From contig NZ_ADVG01000003.1 in assembly GCF_000178855.1 (NCBI RefSeq), forward strand, positions 620,001 through 684,000: DNA of 64,000 bases. Direction: 5' to 3'. The position numbers and the translations under genes were made by a program. The notes below the pieces were generated by a model, which was not told the DNA's origin, made no database searches, and saw only the letters and a list, made by a program, of their open reading frames with translations. Source of the stretch: Ktedonobacter racemifer DSM 44963. Lineage in GTDB: Bacteria > Chloroflexota > Ktedonobacteria > Ktedonobacterales > Ktedonobacteraceae. This document shows positions 46,245 through 55,404 of this stretch, piece after piece (the stretch's first letter is position 1; every line of letters begins with the position of its first letter).

Positions 46245-47024
46245 ATGAACGAGTTCCAGGGAAAAGTTGCATTGGTAACAGGTGGCGGACGTGGTATTGG
46301 GCGTGCTATCGCGCTTGCATTGGCACAAGCGGGCTGTGATGTTGCAGTGCTAGCGCGTACTCATGGAGAGATCGAGCAGGTCGCCGCCGAAATACAAGCA
46401 ACAGGGCAGCGGAGCTTTGCAATCAGTAGTGACCTCTCGGATGGCAAAGCGATAACTCACACATTCACAGCCATCACGAAAGAGCTTGGTCCAATTGCTA
46501 TTCTGATCAACAATGCAGGGGTCGTCGAGCCACTTGGCTCCATTCAAACAGTTGATCCTGATGCATGGGCGCAAGCTATCGACATCAATCTCATCGGAGC
46601 GTTTCGTTGGATGCGTGCCTGTCTCCCGATGATGCTTGAACGCGGCTGGGGGCGTATCATCAACATTTCGACAGGGGCCGCGACTGAAACCGGGATGGAG
46701 AACAGTAGTGCGTACTCGACAAGCAAAGCAGGGCTTGAGATGCTCACTCGCAATAGTGCGGCTGAGCTACGAGGGAAAGGCGTGACGGTGAATGCCGTTC
46801 GCCCAGGCACCGTTGATACGGCGATGCAGGCGCATATTCGTGGCCTACCGATAGAACAAGTCGGGCAGCAAATCCATGACCGCTTCAAAGGCTTTTATGA
46901 GCAAGGCACATTGCTTGAGCCATCTCGACCTGCGCGCCTCGTCGTCAATCTGCTCCGGGGAGAGAGTACCGGTGAGATTGTCAGTATCTACGATCAACGT
47001 GGGCAAGAACTGCTCAAGCAGTAA
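46245..47024 (+). CDS. Short-chain dehydrogenase/reductase
   Basis: The 259-residue enzyme is a classical SDR: cofactor motif TGGGRGIGRA (residues 12-21), NNAG at 89-92, catalytic S142 region (INISTGAATE), and Y157-x3-K161 in AYSTSKAG. The absence of an acidic residue at the end of strand 2 (VAVLARTHGEI) suggests NADP(H). AAGGGA precedes the ATG by eight bases. It follows the second peroxiredoxin-like gene by 115 bases and may be read from the same transcript. The substrate is unknown. A FabG-like or sugar/carbonyl reductase role is possible. Confidence 0.9.
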   Translation: MNEFQGKVALVTGGGRGIGRAIALALAQAGCDVAVLARTHGEIEQVAAEIQATGQRSFAISSDLSDGKAITHTFTAITKELGPIAILINNAGVVEPLGSIQTVDPDAWAQAIDINLIGAFRWMRACLPMMLERGWGRIINISTGAATETGMENSSAYSTSKAGLEMLTRNSAAELRGKGVTVNAVRPGTVDTAMQAHIRGLPIEQVGQQIHDRFKGFYEQGTLLEPSRPARLVVNLLRGESTGEIVSIYDQRGQELLKQ

Positions 47025-47106
47025 GTACGAAAGAGCGTTTGCTCTCTGCAAGATGCTTTCTCAGGGTTTTATGGTGTAAATGTGAACATTCAGTGAGGTA
47101 ATTTCT

Positions 47107-47146
47107 TGTAACTATTCAGATTCTTGCTGAACGCAGAATAGTTACA
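47107..47146 (+). terminator. Hairpin after the SDR gene
   Basis: TGTAACTATTC (47107-47117) pairs exactly with GAATAGTTACA (47136-47146) around 18 bases, about 80 bases past the SDR stop. Confidence 0.45.
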
Positions 47147-47258
47147 CGAAGAAAATTGTATTGATAAGAGAGAGGCATCAGTCCGCGGGCCGCACGGCCC
47201 GGCTTAAAGTCACTCATGGCAAAGTTGATCGGACCGTAAGTGAAGAGGAGGGAATCTT

Positions 47259-47933
47259 ATGCCGCGTATTTGCGTCTTCGACGTCAATGAAACACTGCTT
47301 GATCTCAAGGCCCTGGACCCCTCATTTAAAGAGGCATTTGGGGATGCTGGCATTCGCCGCGAATGGTTCAATCAGATGCTGCAACTTGCCTTTGTTTCCA
47401 CTATTACAGGTGAATATCGCGATTTCGGCGTATTGGGGGCTTCCGCCCTGGGCATGATCTCCGCCCGCTACGGCGTCTCGTTGGCGCAGGAGCAGCAGAC
47501 TACGTTGCTGAAAGGTCTGCGTCAGATGCCGCCCCATCCCGAGGTCCCGGAGAGCCTGCAGCGTCTGAAAGAGGCTGGGCTGCTCCTGGTCAGCCTGACC
47601 AACTCCACCCTGGCCGTTTCTCAGGCTCAGCTGGGCAATTCCGGCTTGGGCAGGTACATCGAGCGCCAGTTTTCGGCGGATACTGTTCACAGGCTCAAGC
47701 CCGCGCCAGAGCCGTATCAGATGGTCGCGCGGGAACTCGGCGTGCCGATCGGAGACCTCACGTTGATTGCCGCCCATACCTGGGATATCGCCGGGGCGTG
47801 CAAGGCTGGCTGCAAGACCGCGTTTATTTCGCGTCCTGGCATGGTGCTTGATCCAAATGTCGCGCCACCCGATATTGTCGGGTCCGATCTGAGCCAAATC
47901 GCGGATCAGCTCATTGCAGGCAAGGACAAATAA
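47259..47933 (+). CDS. Haloacid dehalogenase type II-like HAD hydrolase
   Basis: The 224-residue protein matches type II L-2-haloacid dehalogenases: nucleophile D8 in CVFDVNETLLDL, the cap helix pair (EWFNQMLQLAFVSTITGEYRDF), S/T in SLTNSTLAVS, the conserved lysine in FSADTVHRLKPAPEPY, and HTWDIAGACKAGCKTAFI in place of the usual AHNWDIxGA. It releases halide from 2-halo acids by an aspartyl-ester mechanism, although many relatives are general phosphatases. GGAGGGAATCTT precedes the ATG. It is monocistronic between two hairpins. Confidence 0.85.
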   Translation: MPRICVFDVNETLLDLKALDPSFKEAFGDAGIRREWFNQMLQLAFVSTITGEYRDFGVLGASALGMISARYGVSLAQEQQTTLLKGLRQMPPHPEVPESLQRLKEAGLLLVSLTNSTLAVSQAQLGNSGLGRYIERQFSADTVHRLKPAPEPYQMVARELGVPIGDLTLIAAHTWDIAGACKAGCKTAFISRPGMVLDPNVAPPDIVGSDLSQIADQLIAGKDK

Positions 47934-48021
47934 GCGCAGGAAGACTTCCACATCTATCAACCTCCGGCAACGGAGTGGCTAGGCGCGTAATAGGCCCTCG
48001 AGTATGGCATTGCCTGCTTCC

Positions 48022-48059
48022 TGCCTGACTCCTCTCTCACATCCAAGAGGAGTCAGGCA
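48022..48059 (+). terminator. Hairpin after the HAD gene
   Basis: TGCCTGACTCCTCT (48022-48035) pairs perfectly with 48046-48059 around a 10-base loop. Position and stem strength fit a terminator, though the T tract is missing. Confidence 0.55.
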
Positions 48060-48265
48060 CCCTCCTAAGACACCAAAGCGAAGAGCCTTCCCTTTCTGAG
48101 CACGAATGGTATATACTAGAGGTATACTTGAACTAATGAGGCATTAGTTCAGGTTTACAGTGAGCCAAATTTTCCTGTGACAGAGGTATCCATTTTGTAT
48201 AAGCAACCATCACAAAGTATCATCATCTCTTGCATATCTCAAGCAGATAGAGTATACTTGGATGT

Positions 48266-48874
48266 ATGAAGTTATCGAGTTATGCCAAGAAGATTGGGAT
48301 CAGTTATAACAGCGCCTGGCGTATGTGGAAACGCGGCCAGATTCCCGGCTATCAATTGCCCACCGGCACCGTGATCATTGATCCGCCGGAGCTTCGCTCG
48401 GTTCCGGTCCACGCCGTCGCTGTGTATGCTCGTGTTTCAAGCAGCGAAAACAAAGACAACCTGGAAAGGCAAGCCGAGCGGCTGGTGACCTGGTGCAATG
48501 CCCAAGGCTGGTCGGTCAGCAAAGTCGTCAAAGAGTGCGGCAGTGGCATCAACGATCAGCGGCCCAAGTTTCTGGCGCTGCTGGCAGATCCCAAAATCGG
48601 GCAGATCGTGGTTGAACACAAAGATCGCGCTTCTCGCTTTGGCGTGGCCTATATTCAGACCTTGTTGGCTATGCAAGGACGGAAACTGGTCATCGTCAAC
48701 ACCGCTGATACTGCCGACGATGATCTCATGGGCGATTTTATCAGCATCATTCCCTCGTTTTGCGCTCGTCTTTATGGTCGCAGACGAGCCAAACGCAAGA
48801 CGGAACAAGTGCTAGCGGCTTTGCAGCAGAATGGACCCGCCCGTGAGCAAGAAGCCCCAAAAAGCCTCGCTTGA
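48266..48874 (+). CDS. tnpA: IS607 TnpA serine recombinase
   Basis: The 202-residue protein has an N-terminal MerR-like helix-turn-helix (LSSYAKKIGISYNSAWRMWK) and then the small serine-recombinase catalytic domain. The active Ser lies in VYARVSSSENKDNLERQAE, and the conserved region GSGINDQRPKFLALLADPKI and VEHKDRASRFG follow. This domain order (DNA binding first) is specific to IS607. It cuts and rejoins element ends through a serine-DNA link. Its 3' end overlaps tnpB by 44 bases, a common arrangement. It appears full length. Confidence 0.95.
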   Translation: MKLSSYAKKIGISYNSAWRMWKRGQIPGYQLPTGTVIIDPPELRSVPVHAVAVYARVSSSENKDNLERQAERLVTWCNAQGWSVSKVVKECGSGINDQRPKFLALLADPKIGQIVVEHKDRASRFGVAYIQTLLAMQGRKLVIVNTADTADDDLMGDFISIIPSFCARLYGRRRAKRKTEQVLAALQQNGPAREQEAPKSLA

Positions 48875-50300
48875 TGAGAAAAAAAAGCGCAAGCGCAAAA
48901 AGAAGACGAAGCAGACCATCACTCGAGCGGTGACCCATATCCGTCTCATTGAGGCCAATCCTGGCAAACTTGAGGCGCTCGATCAGCTTGTGGCGGTTTA
49001 CTTGCCGCTGTGCCAACAGTACACCACCCTGTTTTGCGAGGCCGAGACAAGCCCGGACAAGTACCAAGAAACCGTCTTCAAAACCGATCTTTCCGACCGC
49101 TTGCATCGAGTGGCAATACAGCAAGCCGCAGGCATTGCCAAAAGCGTTCGCACGAATCGAGCGAACGCCTATCAGGCGTACCTGGAAGATGTGGCTGATT
49201 ACGCTCAGGCCAAGGCCAAAGCTCAGGCGGAAGGCCGGATGTCCGCCTTCAAACGCCGCGAACCGACCTGGACCGAATGGGATCTCCCTGTGCTGCGTGT
49301 GCCAGTCATCCAAGCCAATGTCAACGTGGTGGTGCTCGAGAAGTCGGAGGACTCCACGTTCGACTACTGGCTGCGCGTGTCCACCTTAGATGTCGGGAAT
49401 CCGCTTCGAGTCCCAGTCAAACTCGCCTCCTATCACAAACGAGCACTCGAAGGCCGTACGCTCAATGCATCCACAACACTTCACAAGCGCAATGGAGTCT
49501 GGTGGCTGACGCTCTCCTTTGACGAGGACGTTCCTCTTCAAACCAAGCCTGACGCCCCTACAGTAGGCGTCGATGTGGGCATTGCCCATTTCCTCACGAC
49601 CTCCACCAATAAAGCGTATGGCAGTTTTCATGGCAAGATGGCCCGACAGCACAAGCACGATCGGGAAAAGCGTCGCCGCAAGGCGAAACTGCGAGCCTGT
49701 CTGGAAAAGAAAGGCGTCCCAAAGGGCAAGCTTCCTTCGACAAGTTCTGAAACGTCGCAACGCTTGAGCCGTCACGTCAAGCAAGAGATCAACCGGGCGG
49801 TCAATGCGTTGGTCAAAGATCATCGAGATGCCAGACTCATTTATGAGGACCTCAATGTGGCCTCGATGCGCTTCAAAGCAAGGGTGATGAACAGTTATCT
49901 GTATGCTTCTCACCTGGGGCATATCCCAGAGCAGCTGGCCTGGGCCGCCGCCAAACAGGGCATGGCAGCCCACACGGTCCGAGCCGCCTATTCCTCTCAG
50001 GAATGCCCCCGCTGCCATTATGTCGATCGCGCTAATCGGCCGAACCAGAAAACCTTCAAGTGCCTGGTCTGTGATTACGCAGACCAGGCCGACCGCAAAG
50101 CCGCACAGACGCTCGCGGGACGCTGGGGGGATCGGAAACTGGCGGCATGTCGCTCGACCTCGGAGGTCAAGGCGCTCCTCATGACGCGGCATGAAGCGTG
50201 GAAACAGCAGAATCAGCAGAGGATCCAGGATGCCGGGCCTCCCGTCCAGTTGAGCTTCTGGGATCCCCCAGAGATGTTCCTGGAATCATCTCACGAGTGA
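48831..50300 (+). CDS. tnpB: TnpB RNA-guided nuclease (IS607-associated)
   Basis: This 489-residue TnpB has a Lys/Arg-rich N terminus and a split RuvC domain. Catalytic Asp is near residue 247 in VGVDVGIAHFLTT, Glu near 338 in LIYEDLNVASM, and the last Asp near 420 in DQADRKAAQTLAGR. Between the last two is a four-Cys zinc finger (CPRCHYVDRANRP ... CLVC). The usual N in the final DxNAA motif is replaced (ADRKAA), but the acidic residue remains. TnpB proteins cut DNA guided by an RNA from the element's right end and favour element retention. All three acidic residues are visible, so activity is plausible. It is longer than the usual 400 residues. Confidence 0.9.
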   Translation: MDPPVSKKPQKASLDEKKKRKRKKKTKQTITRAVTHIRLIEANPGKLEALDQLVAVYLPLCQQYTTLFCEAETSPDKYQETVFKTDLSDRLHRVAIQQAAGIAKSVRTNRANAYQAYLEDVADYAQAKAKAQAEGRMSAFKRREPTWTEWDLPVLRVPVIQANVNVVVLEKSEDSTFDYWLRVSTLDVGNPLRVPVKLASYHKRALEGRTLNASTTLHKRNGVWWLTLSFDEDVPLQTKPDAPTVGVDVGIAHFLTTSTNKAYGSFHGKMARQHKHDREKRRRKAKLRACLEKKGVPKGKLPSTSSETSQRLSRHVKQEINRAVNALVKDHRDARLIYEDLNVASMRFKARVMNSYLYASHLGHIPEQLAWAAAKQGMAAHTVRAAYSSQECPRCHYVDRANRPNQKTFKCLVCDYADQADRKAAQTLAGRWGDRKLAACRSTSEVKALLMTRHEAWKQQNQQRIQDAGPPVQLSFWDPPEMFLESSHE

Positions 50301-50395
50301 ACATCTCTCAGTAGAGAGAGGTGCATAGGATGCTCGTAGTGCATCCTCCCGCCTAGTCCGCTGTTTGGTAAACAGGCGTAGGTTAAAGTGAGAAG
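50301..50395 (+). ncRNA. Candidate omega-RNA scaffold at the TnpB right end
   Basis: Immediately after the tnpB stop three hairpins follow in tandem: TCTCTC-AGT-AGAGAGA (about 50304-50319), GGATGC-TCGTA-GTGCATCC (about 50328-50346), and CTGTTT-GGT-AAACAG (about 50361-50375). Known omega-RNAs overlap the tnpB 3' end and run to the element end, with the guide just outside. By that rule the guide would begin somewhere in 50395-50430, but the boundary is not fixed here. Confidence 0.5.
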
Positions 50396-50427
50396 GATAA
50401 TCATTGCAATAGATGGTTATGCTTTGA

Positions 50428-51315
50428 TCAACTATCAAAGAACTGGCGCTTGCAAACCAGCATATTACCAAACATATTAAGGCCAGCATCGACGAACTGG
50501 AGGCAGAGCATGTCGAGGCTGTTGTCTCTATAGATGACCAGCGCGCACATGTGCGACTGGAAATCCAAAAGACGCTAGCCTTCCTCCACGACGAAATATT
50601 AACCCTCACCATTGAAGAAAAAGCCAAGTACAATAAAACGCTTGCTGGTTTGCGCAATCGAGAGAAAGAGCTAATTGAGGCACAAAATAATACCCCACAA
50701 ACAACGCTCAAAGAAGACTTCCAAGAGTTAGCAGATGTGCTGGCCGACATCCCTGGCAAGCTTGACGGTTGCTCGATGGAGCGAAAGCAAAAGCTGGCGA
50801 GGTTGATTACTGAAAGTGTTGTGATTGAAGATGTCAGCGTTCATTGGCTCCGGCTTACCGTTTTCTGGCGCGGCCCTCTCGCTGCTCGGCCTGACGTCTG
50901 CCTTATCTGGTGCCAGCGGGGAAGACGGCACGTCGAACGATGGACAGCTGAAGAAGACGAATACATCAGAGCACACTATGGTGTTGGCAATAAATGGGAG
51001 ATTCTTAACCACTTCCTAGAGAAGACCTGGAATATGATACGGGAGCGGGCGCTGTTCCTGGGTGTGCGCCGGCAAATTTCCCAAACCGCACCCATTGCTG
51101 ACAATGTGACGGTTTCTGATCTGAATGTTATACCAGACAGAGCCATTGCACTTAAAATTCTTGAACAGGTCGCTCAAACGAGCAGTAAGACCATCAAGCG
51201 GGATAGCCAAAGCTTTGCCGTATGGCTCTACCCTGCAGGACTGAGCAAATTTACGGGGGCAATAAAACATCGGGGCAGCGACAACAGGCTGGGAAATGGC
51301 AACGATAACGAGTGA
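50428..51315 (+). pseudogene. Large serine recombinase, C-terminal fragment
   Basis: The frame opens at 50428 directly after the IS607 end and has no start codon. It gives KELALANQHITKHIKASID, then a coiled-coil with ELIEAQNNTPQTTLKEDFQELADVL and MERKQKLARLITESVVIED, the C-terminal region of phage-type large serine recombinases. After that come a Myb/SANT-like segment (ERWTAEEDEYIRAHYGVGNKWE) and a polar tail. Catalytic and zinc-ribbon domains are absent, so it is a remnant, either interrupted by the IS607 element or left by a prophage. Confidence 0.6.
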
Positions 51316-51665
51316 GCGTTCTCACCCTGCTCAAGTTTCAGCGTCGCCAGCGCTATATGAAATATATTCTGCGCTGTATCCTCGACCGCGTGCTCGCCGA
51401 GGCTCAGGGTGCCGGTCGCCTCAGCGAAAACGTTAACCTCAACTATGACCTGATCTTTCCCGAGATCGACCTCGACGACAACAAGCAGCTTGCCGGGGCC
51501 GCTAACGCCCTCACACAGGCCCTCATCGCCGCCAAGGCCCAGGGCTGGCTCAGCGATGAGACCGCCATACGCCTGCTCTTCAAGTTCGCCGGCGAAGATA
51601 TCAGCGTCCACGACGAACTGACCAGGATACGCGGCGAGAGCGCCCCAGAAGCATACGCACCGCAT
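51312..51665 (+). pseudogene. Phage portal-protein-like C-terminal fragment
   Basis: The frame reads MKYILRCILDRVLAEAQGAG, then NLNYDLIFPEIDLDDNKQLA and AAKAQGWLSDETAIRLLFKF followed by AGEDISVHDELTRI. This pattern resembles the end of phage portal proteins, where a helix pair tracks D-rich and QGxxSxETA segments. No N-terminal portal domains are present. The sequence breaks at the palindrome 51666-51732. It may be prophage debris together with the adjacent recombinase fragment. Confidence 0.5.
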
Positions 51666-51732
51666 TTAAGGAGCACCAGCAATCCTGAAAAAGGGGTATT
51701 CACCCTTTTTCAGGATTGCTGGTGCTCCTTAA
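51666..51732. repeat. 30-bp perfect palindrome at the end of the portal fragment
   Basis: Arms at 51666-51695 and 51703-51732 are exactly complementary, with loop GTATTCA. It marks the join between prophage debris and the leader of the next operon. It may be a pair of element ends or a very strong terminator. Confidence 0.65.
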
Positions 51733-51930
51733 CGCTTCTTCACCCTACCAGGCAGAGGCATCAAGTTCTTGCAAAGGCGCTTCAGGGCCTTTTGTTTTTT
51801 TACCCCTTCTTTACGTCTACTATCTTGTATGTTGTACCACCTGGTGTACTTCTCCTCGCTATTCTTGTGCCAGGTGCCAAATTATGACAATAGTGAAAAA
51901 GGTGCTAATTTCACATATCAGGGAGGATCC

Positions 51931-53583
51931 ATGCCGAAAAAGCTCCTGACACTTTTCTTAAGCATGCTGCTGACGAGCATGCTCCTTACGGGGTGTGGAG
52001 GAACTGAGAATACTACCAAGCAAGACCTTCAGTATACAGATGATGCTAAAGTACTGAATATTATCGCGGGCAGCGAACAGCAAACAATTCTTGAACAGAT
52101 CGTTGTCCCATGGTGCAAGTCGAAGGGTTTCACCTGTAACTTTGTGCTCAAGGGCAGCGTTGATCAGTCATACTTACTCAAACAAGGTGGTGGGGCGTAC
52201 GATGTATTCTGGTTCGCGAGTTCTGTGTTTGAGCAGATAGGCGATGAAAAAAATGTGCTCAAGAGCGTCCAGCCAATGTTCATCACACCACTCGTTTATG
52301 CCGGCTGGAAATCAGAGATGCAGAAGCTAGGCTTCGTTGGGCGCGATGATATCTCCGTTGCCGAAATTCTCTCCGCCGTCGAGTCGCATAAGACCTCTGC
52401 CTGGCTGACGAATCCTTCGCAGTCCAATAGTGGTGCGACCGTCTTTTTCGGATTTATGAATTACTTTGCAGGCAACAAAGCAGGTGTCCCCCTTTCAAAG
52501 CAACAGTTGAATTCACAGCCCGTCCAGGAAGGGATTACCAAGTTTATCCGGGCGATGGATCAGACTCCCCCTTCAACTGGTACGCTCATGAACAATTGTA
52601 TTGCCAATAAAGAGAAATGCCGGACCTTGTTTACCTATGAAGCCCTGGCTATCGAACACAACAAGGAGCTTGTGGCGAAGGGACAGGAGCCTCTCTACGT
52701 TGTCTATCCCAAAGAGTCTCTGGCGATTGCCGATGCCCCCATGGGATTTCTCCCCCATGCCGGGAATGCGAATAGCGCCAAGGAACAGAACTTCCACCAA
52801 CTCCAGCAATACCTCCTGTCAACAGATGTTCAGCAGAAATTGCTTCAGCTCGGTCGTCGACCGGCTGGCGGTGGTGGTCTCTCTCTCACCGGCGTCGACA
52901 AGACAACGTTCAATCCTGACTGGGGTATCAAAGCGACTCTGCGCCAGCAGGCAATTACGTACCCTGCTCCAGATGTGATTAACGCCGCGCTGGATAACTA
53001 CCAGACGGTGTACCGCCGCCCCGTACATACCATTTACTGCCTGGATGGCTCCGGATCAATGGGGAGCAATGGCGGATGGGACCAGTTGAAGGAGTCCTCG
53101 GAACTGCTCTTTGATCAAACGAAGGCGCGCCAATACCTGCTACAAACGCATCCGCAAGACCTCACATCGGTCATGGTTTTTAACAGTGATATCGCTGCCG
53201 GTCCCGATGGCTCATGGACGGTCGAGGGCAATGATCCGCAAAAGATGCGAGGATTGTATGACAATATTCAGGCGCGCGAACCGGACGGCGGGACCAATAT
53301 GTATGCCTGCTTACAGAGATCCGTTGAACTCTTCAAGCAGCAGCCAAATGAAAACCGCAAACGGCTGATTATCGTCATGACAGATGGACAGAGCGAGAAG
53401 GGCAATGGCGTCGATCAGATCATTCAGTCGGTCGCCTCACTAGGGGTGCCTGTCATTTCGGTGGCCTTTGGCAGTGATGCCGACGTGACGCAATTGAATG
53501 AAATCTCGACTGCAACGCATGGGTCAGTGACCAAAAAGGATAATATGGTCGATGCAATGCGTGAGGCGACAGGGTATAAATAG
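51931..53583 (+). CDS. Lipoprotein with solute-binding domain fused to a VWA domain
   Basis: The 550-residue protein begins with a signal peptide and lipobox (SMLLTSMLLTGC, Cys22). Residues about 40-345 form a type-2 periplasmic-binding fold (VLNIIAGSEQQTILEQIVVP, YDVFWFASSVFEQIG). Residues about 365-545 are a von Willebrand A domain with a full metal-ion site: D372 in DGSGSMGS, T in GGTNMYACLQ near 452, and D in VMTDGQSEKG near 485. GGGAGG precedes the ATG at 51931 by five bases. It leads a four-gene operon with XpaC, another binding protein and TelA. VWA/TelA/XpaC combinations are known from Ter-type stress loci; the fusion to a binding protein suggests an external ligand or metal-dependent assembly. 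There is no transporter partner nearby. Confidence 0.85.
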   Translation: MPKKLLTLFLSMLLTSMLLTGCGGTENTTKQDLQYTDDAKVLNIIAGSEQQTILEQIVVPWCKSKGFTCNFVLKGSVDQSYLLKQGGGAYDVFWFASSVFEQIGDEKNVLKSVQPMFITPLVYAGWKSEMQKLGFVGRDDISVAEILSAVESHKTSAWLTNPSQSNSGATVFFGFMNYFAGNKAGVPLSKQQLNSQPVQEGITKFIRAMDQTPPSTGTLMNNCIANKEKCRTLFTYEALAIEHNKELVAKGQEPLYVVYPKESLAIADAPMGFLPHAGNANSAKEQNFHQLQQYLLSTDVQQKLLQLGRRPAGGGGLSLTGVDKTTFNPDWGIKATLRQQAITYPAPDVINAALDNYQTVYRRPVHTIYCLDGSGSMGSNGGWDQLKESSELLFDQTKARQYLLQTHPQDLTSVMVFNSDIAAGPDGSWTVEGNDPQKMRGLYDNIQAREPDGGTNMYACLQRSVELFKQQPNENRKRLIIVMTDGQSEKGNGVDQIIQSVASLGVPVISVAFGSDADVTQLNEISTATHGSVTKKDNMVDAMREATGYK

Positions 53584-53596
53584 GTAGGAGACCACG

Positions 53597-54220
53597 ATGA
53601 AGATCGCACGGTATGCGACCTGGATAGCACTTGGGATAGGGGTGGCGATATTTCTCGTCGCCTACTATCTCCTGACCTCCGCGGGGTGGTCGCTCTGGAT
53701 CGCCCTGGGCATCGCTGCCATTGTCAGCCTCTGTACATCAGGCGCCTCCTGGCTCCTTCTAGATAGGCGCAGCGAGCGAGAGGCACGCTTCGATACCTAT
53801 CTCGACGAGGCCGAACAGAAGGTACGCCTCGTCCAACTCAAACTACGCCAGATCAATGTCTTCGCGGCCCAAATACGCCATCAAGCCACAGCGACGCTGT
53901 TGGGCCAAATCTGTCATGATGTTGACCAGCTTATCACGCGGGTCCGTGCCAAGAACGCTGCTGAGCTTCTCTCGTCAACGGAGAGAATCGACAACTACTT
54001 ACAACAGGTTGTCTCCGTAACAGAGAAGTATGTCGATATCGAAGCCTACCCGCGCTACTACAAAGACCCCGCCGTCAAGCGAGAGCTGATTCAGCAGGGA
54101 TTACAGTCCTTTGATGAGTATATTGTTGCCAGCACCATCGCGCTCGAAGATGGGGATACCTTCGCGCTTGACGTCGATGTGCAAATGCTTGATGCAGCCA
54201 AATATAGAAGATTGGCATGA
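53597..54220 (+). CDS. xpaC: XpaC-like membrane protein
   Basis: The 207-residue protein has two N-terminal transmembrane helices (IALGIGVAIFLVAYYLLTSAG and LWIALGIAAIVSLCTSGAS). A cytoplasmic helical domain follows (DTYLDEAEQKVRLVQLKLRQI, then STERIDNYLQQVVSVTEKYV). This matches the XpaC/5-bromo-4-chloroindolyl-phosphate hydrolysis family, which almost always neighbours TelA. Enzyme activity of that family is doubtful; a membrane scaffold role is more likely. It begins 13 bases after the VWA lipoprotein stop, with GTAGGAG as ribosome site. Its last codons overlap the next gene's region. Confidence 0.75.
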   Translation: MKIARYATWIALGIGVAIFLVAYYLLTSAGWSLWIALGIAAIVSLCTSGASWLLLDRRSEREARFDTYLDEAEQKVRLVQLKLRQINVFAAQIRHQATATLLGQICHDVDQLITRVRAKNAAELLSSTERIDNYLQQVVSVTEKYVDIEAYPRYYKDPAVKRELIQQGLQSFDEYIVASTIALEDGDTFALDVDVQMLDAAKYRRLA

Positions 54221-54234
54221 GGAGAAAAACGCTA

Positions 54235-55368
54235 ATGACTCGTACCATCCGCTTTGGGTTGTCAGCAGTCAGCCTGACAATTGGGTTGGTTGTGCTGATT
54301 GTGTTCGTCACTGTGTTGAAACCATCACAGGCTGCACCTGCATCAACGCCAGTTCCCCAGACCAGCATTTCCTGTGTGGGAGGAAGTGAGAAGAATGATT
54401 TGATGCAGGATACTGAAATACAGGGAATTCTGCATAATAAATATGGCCTGAATATTCAATTTCAATCTATGGGTTCACTTGCCCAGGCCACCATGTCAAC
54501 GAGTGAGATCAAACAAAAGGGATTAGATTGCCTCTGGCCCTCTAGTATCGCTTCACAGACAGTCTTTGAAGCGCAACATAAAGCCAGCGAATTCGAAGCC
54601 TACCGCGCCGAGACGGTGCTGAGTAGCCCTGAAGTCATTTATGCAGGCCCTAACGGTACGGCAGCGTTGCAGAAAGCTGGCATTGTCACAAAGCGTGGGA
54701 ACAACTATTTCATCGTAAATATGAAGAAGCTGCTCCTCGAATACGTCCTCAAGGGCAAACAATGGGAGGATCTGGGGGCCCAGCAGTTGCAGGGTCCCAT
54801 CCAGATTGGCAGCACGAATCCGGTAGAATCGAACAGCGGCTTCATCCTCTACCTGCTGAAGCTAACCATTATCGCGACCAATGACGCGCATAAAAGCCCC
54901 AACGTTGCGCAGGCCAAAAGCGTCTTGCCTACAATACGTGCCCTCTACGATGCGCAGGGACTGCAAGCACAAAGCTCAAGCTTTGGCTTTGATCAGTGGC
55001 TGAACCAGGGCGGCGAATTTCGCGCCCCGCTTTATTCTGGCTATGAATCGCAGATCATCGAGAAGTCCCTCACATATCCCCAGTTAAAGGACGTCAACGT
55101 TCTTTATCCTGACCCAACCGTGTATAGCGATCACCCGATCCTGGCGCTGAACAAGAAATCACAGCGCTTTATCGATGCAATGAAGGACCCGAAGATTCAG
55201 CAGATTGCCTGGCGAAAATACGGTTTTCGTTCGGTCCAACTGGGTATCACCAACGTGAAAGACTTTCCCAAACTCCCTCTTGCAGAAACCGTTTCTTCGA
55301 TTAACGTCCCTTCAGCAGAGGTCATTACACTCTTGAATAACTGCCTGAAAGATAGTAAACAGTGTTAA
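54235..55368 (+). CDS. Exported substrate-binding-like protein
   Basis: The 377-residue protein has one N-terminal hydrophobic helix (LSAVSLTIGLVVLIVFVTVLK) and then a type-2 periplasmic-binding fold (SCVGGSEKNDLMQDTEIQGI, LDCLWPSSIASQTVFEAQ, GPIQIGSTNPVESNSGF). It is related in layout to the binding half of the first gene but lacks a VWA domain. There is no lipobox Cys at the end of the helix, so it is membrane-anchored or exported. An upstream in-frame ATG at 54217 overlaps the XpaC stop (ATGA); the ATG at 54235 is preferred because AGGAG lies ten bases before it. Ligand unknown. No permease or ATPase is present in the operon. Confidence 0.7.
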   Translation: MTRTIRFGLSAVSLTIGLVVLIVFVTVLKPSQAAPASTPVPQTSISCVGGSEKNDLMQDTEIQGILHNKYGLNIQFQSMGSLAQATMSTSEIKQKGLDCLWPSSIASQTVFEAQHKASEFEAYRAETVLSSPEVIYAGPNGTAALQKAGIVTKRGNNYFIVNMKKLLLEYVLKGKQWEDLGAQQLQGPIQIGSTNPVESNSGFILYLLKLTIIATNDAHKSPNVAQAKSVLPTIRALYDAQGLQAQSSSFGFDQWLNQGGEFRAPLYSGYESQIIEKSLTYPQLKDVNVLYPDPTVYSDHPILALNKKSQRFIDAMKDPKIQQIAWRKYGFRSVQLGITNVKDFPKLPLAETVSSINVPSAEVITLLNNCLKDSKQC

Positions 55369-55404
55369 TCTCACTACTGAGAGAGAAAAGAAAGGACGAT
55401 CAGC

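Larger units (their letters stand above)
48129..50427 (+). mobile_element. IS607-type element (serine recombinase plus TnpB), limits approximate
   Basis: The element comprises a serine-recombinase TnpA gene overlapping a TnpB gene, followed by a structured non-coding end. The left side contains a perfect hairpin TGAACTAATG-AGG-CATTAGTTCA at 48129-48151. The right boundary is put before 50428, where an unrelated recombinase reading frame opens. IS607 elements lack terminal inverted repeats, so exact ends cannot be read here. Confidence 0.7.

Noticed and set aside
49386..50192. A 268-codon minus-strand frame in tnpB
   Set aside because: Antisense of the conserved TnpB RuvC region; no start context.
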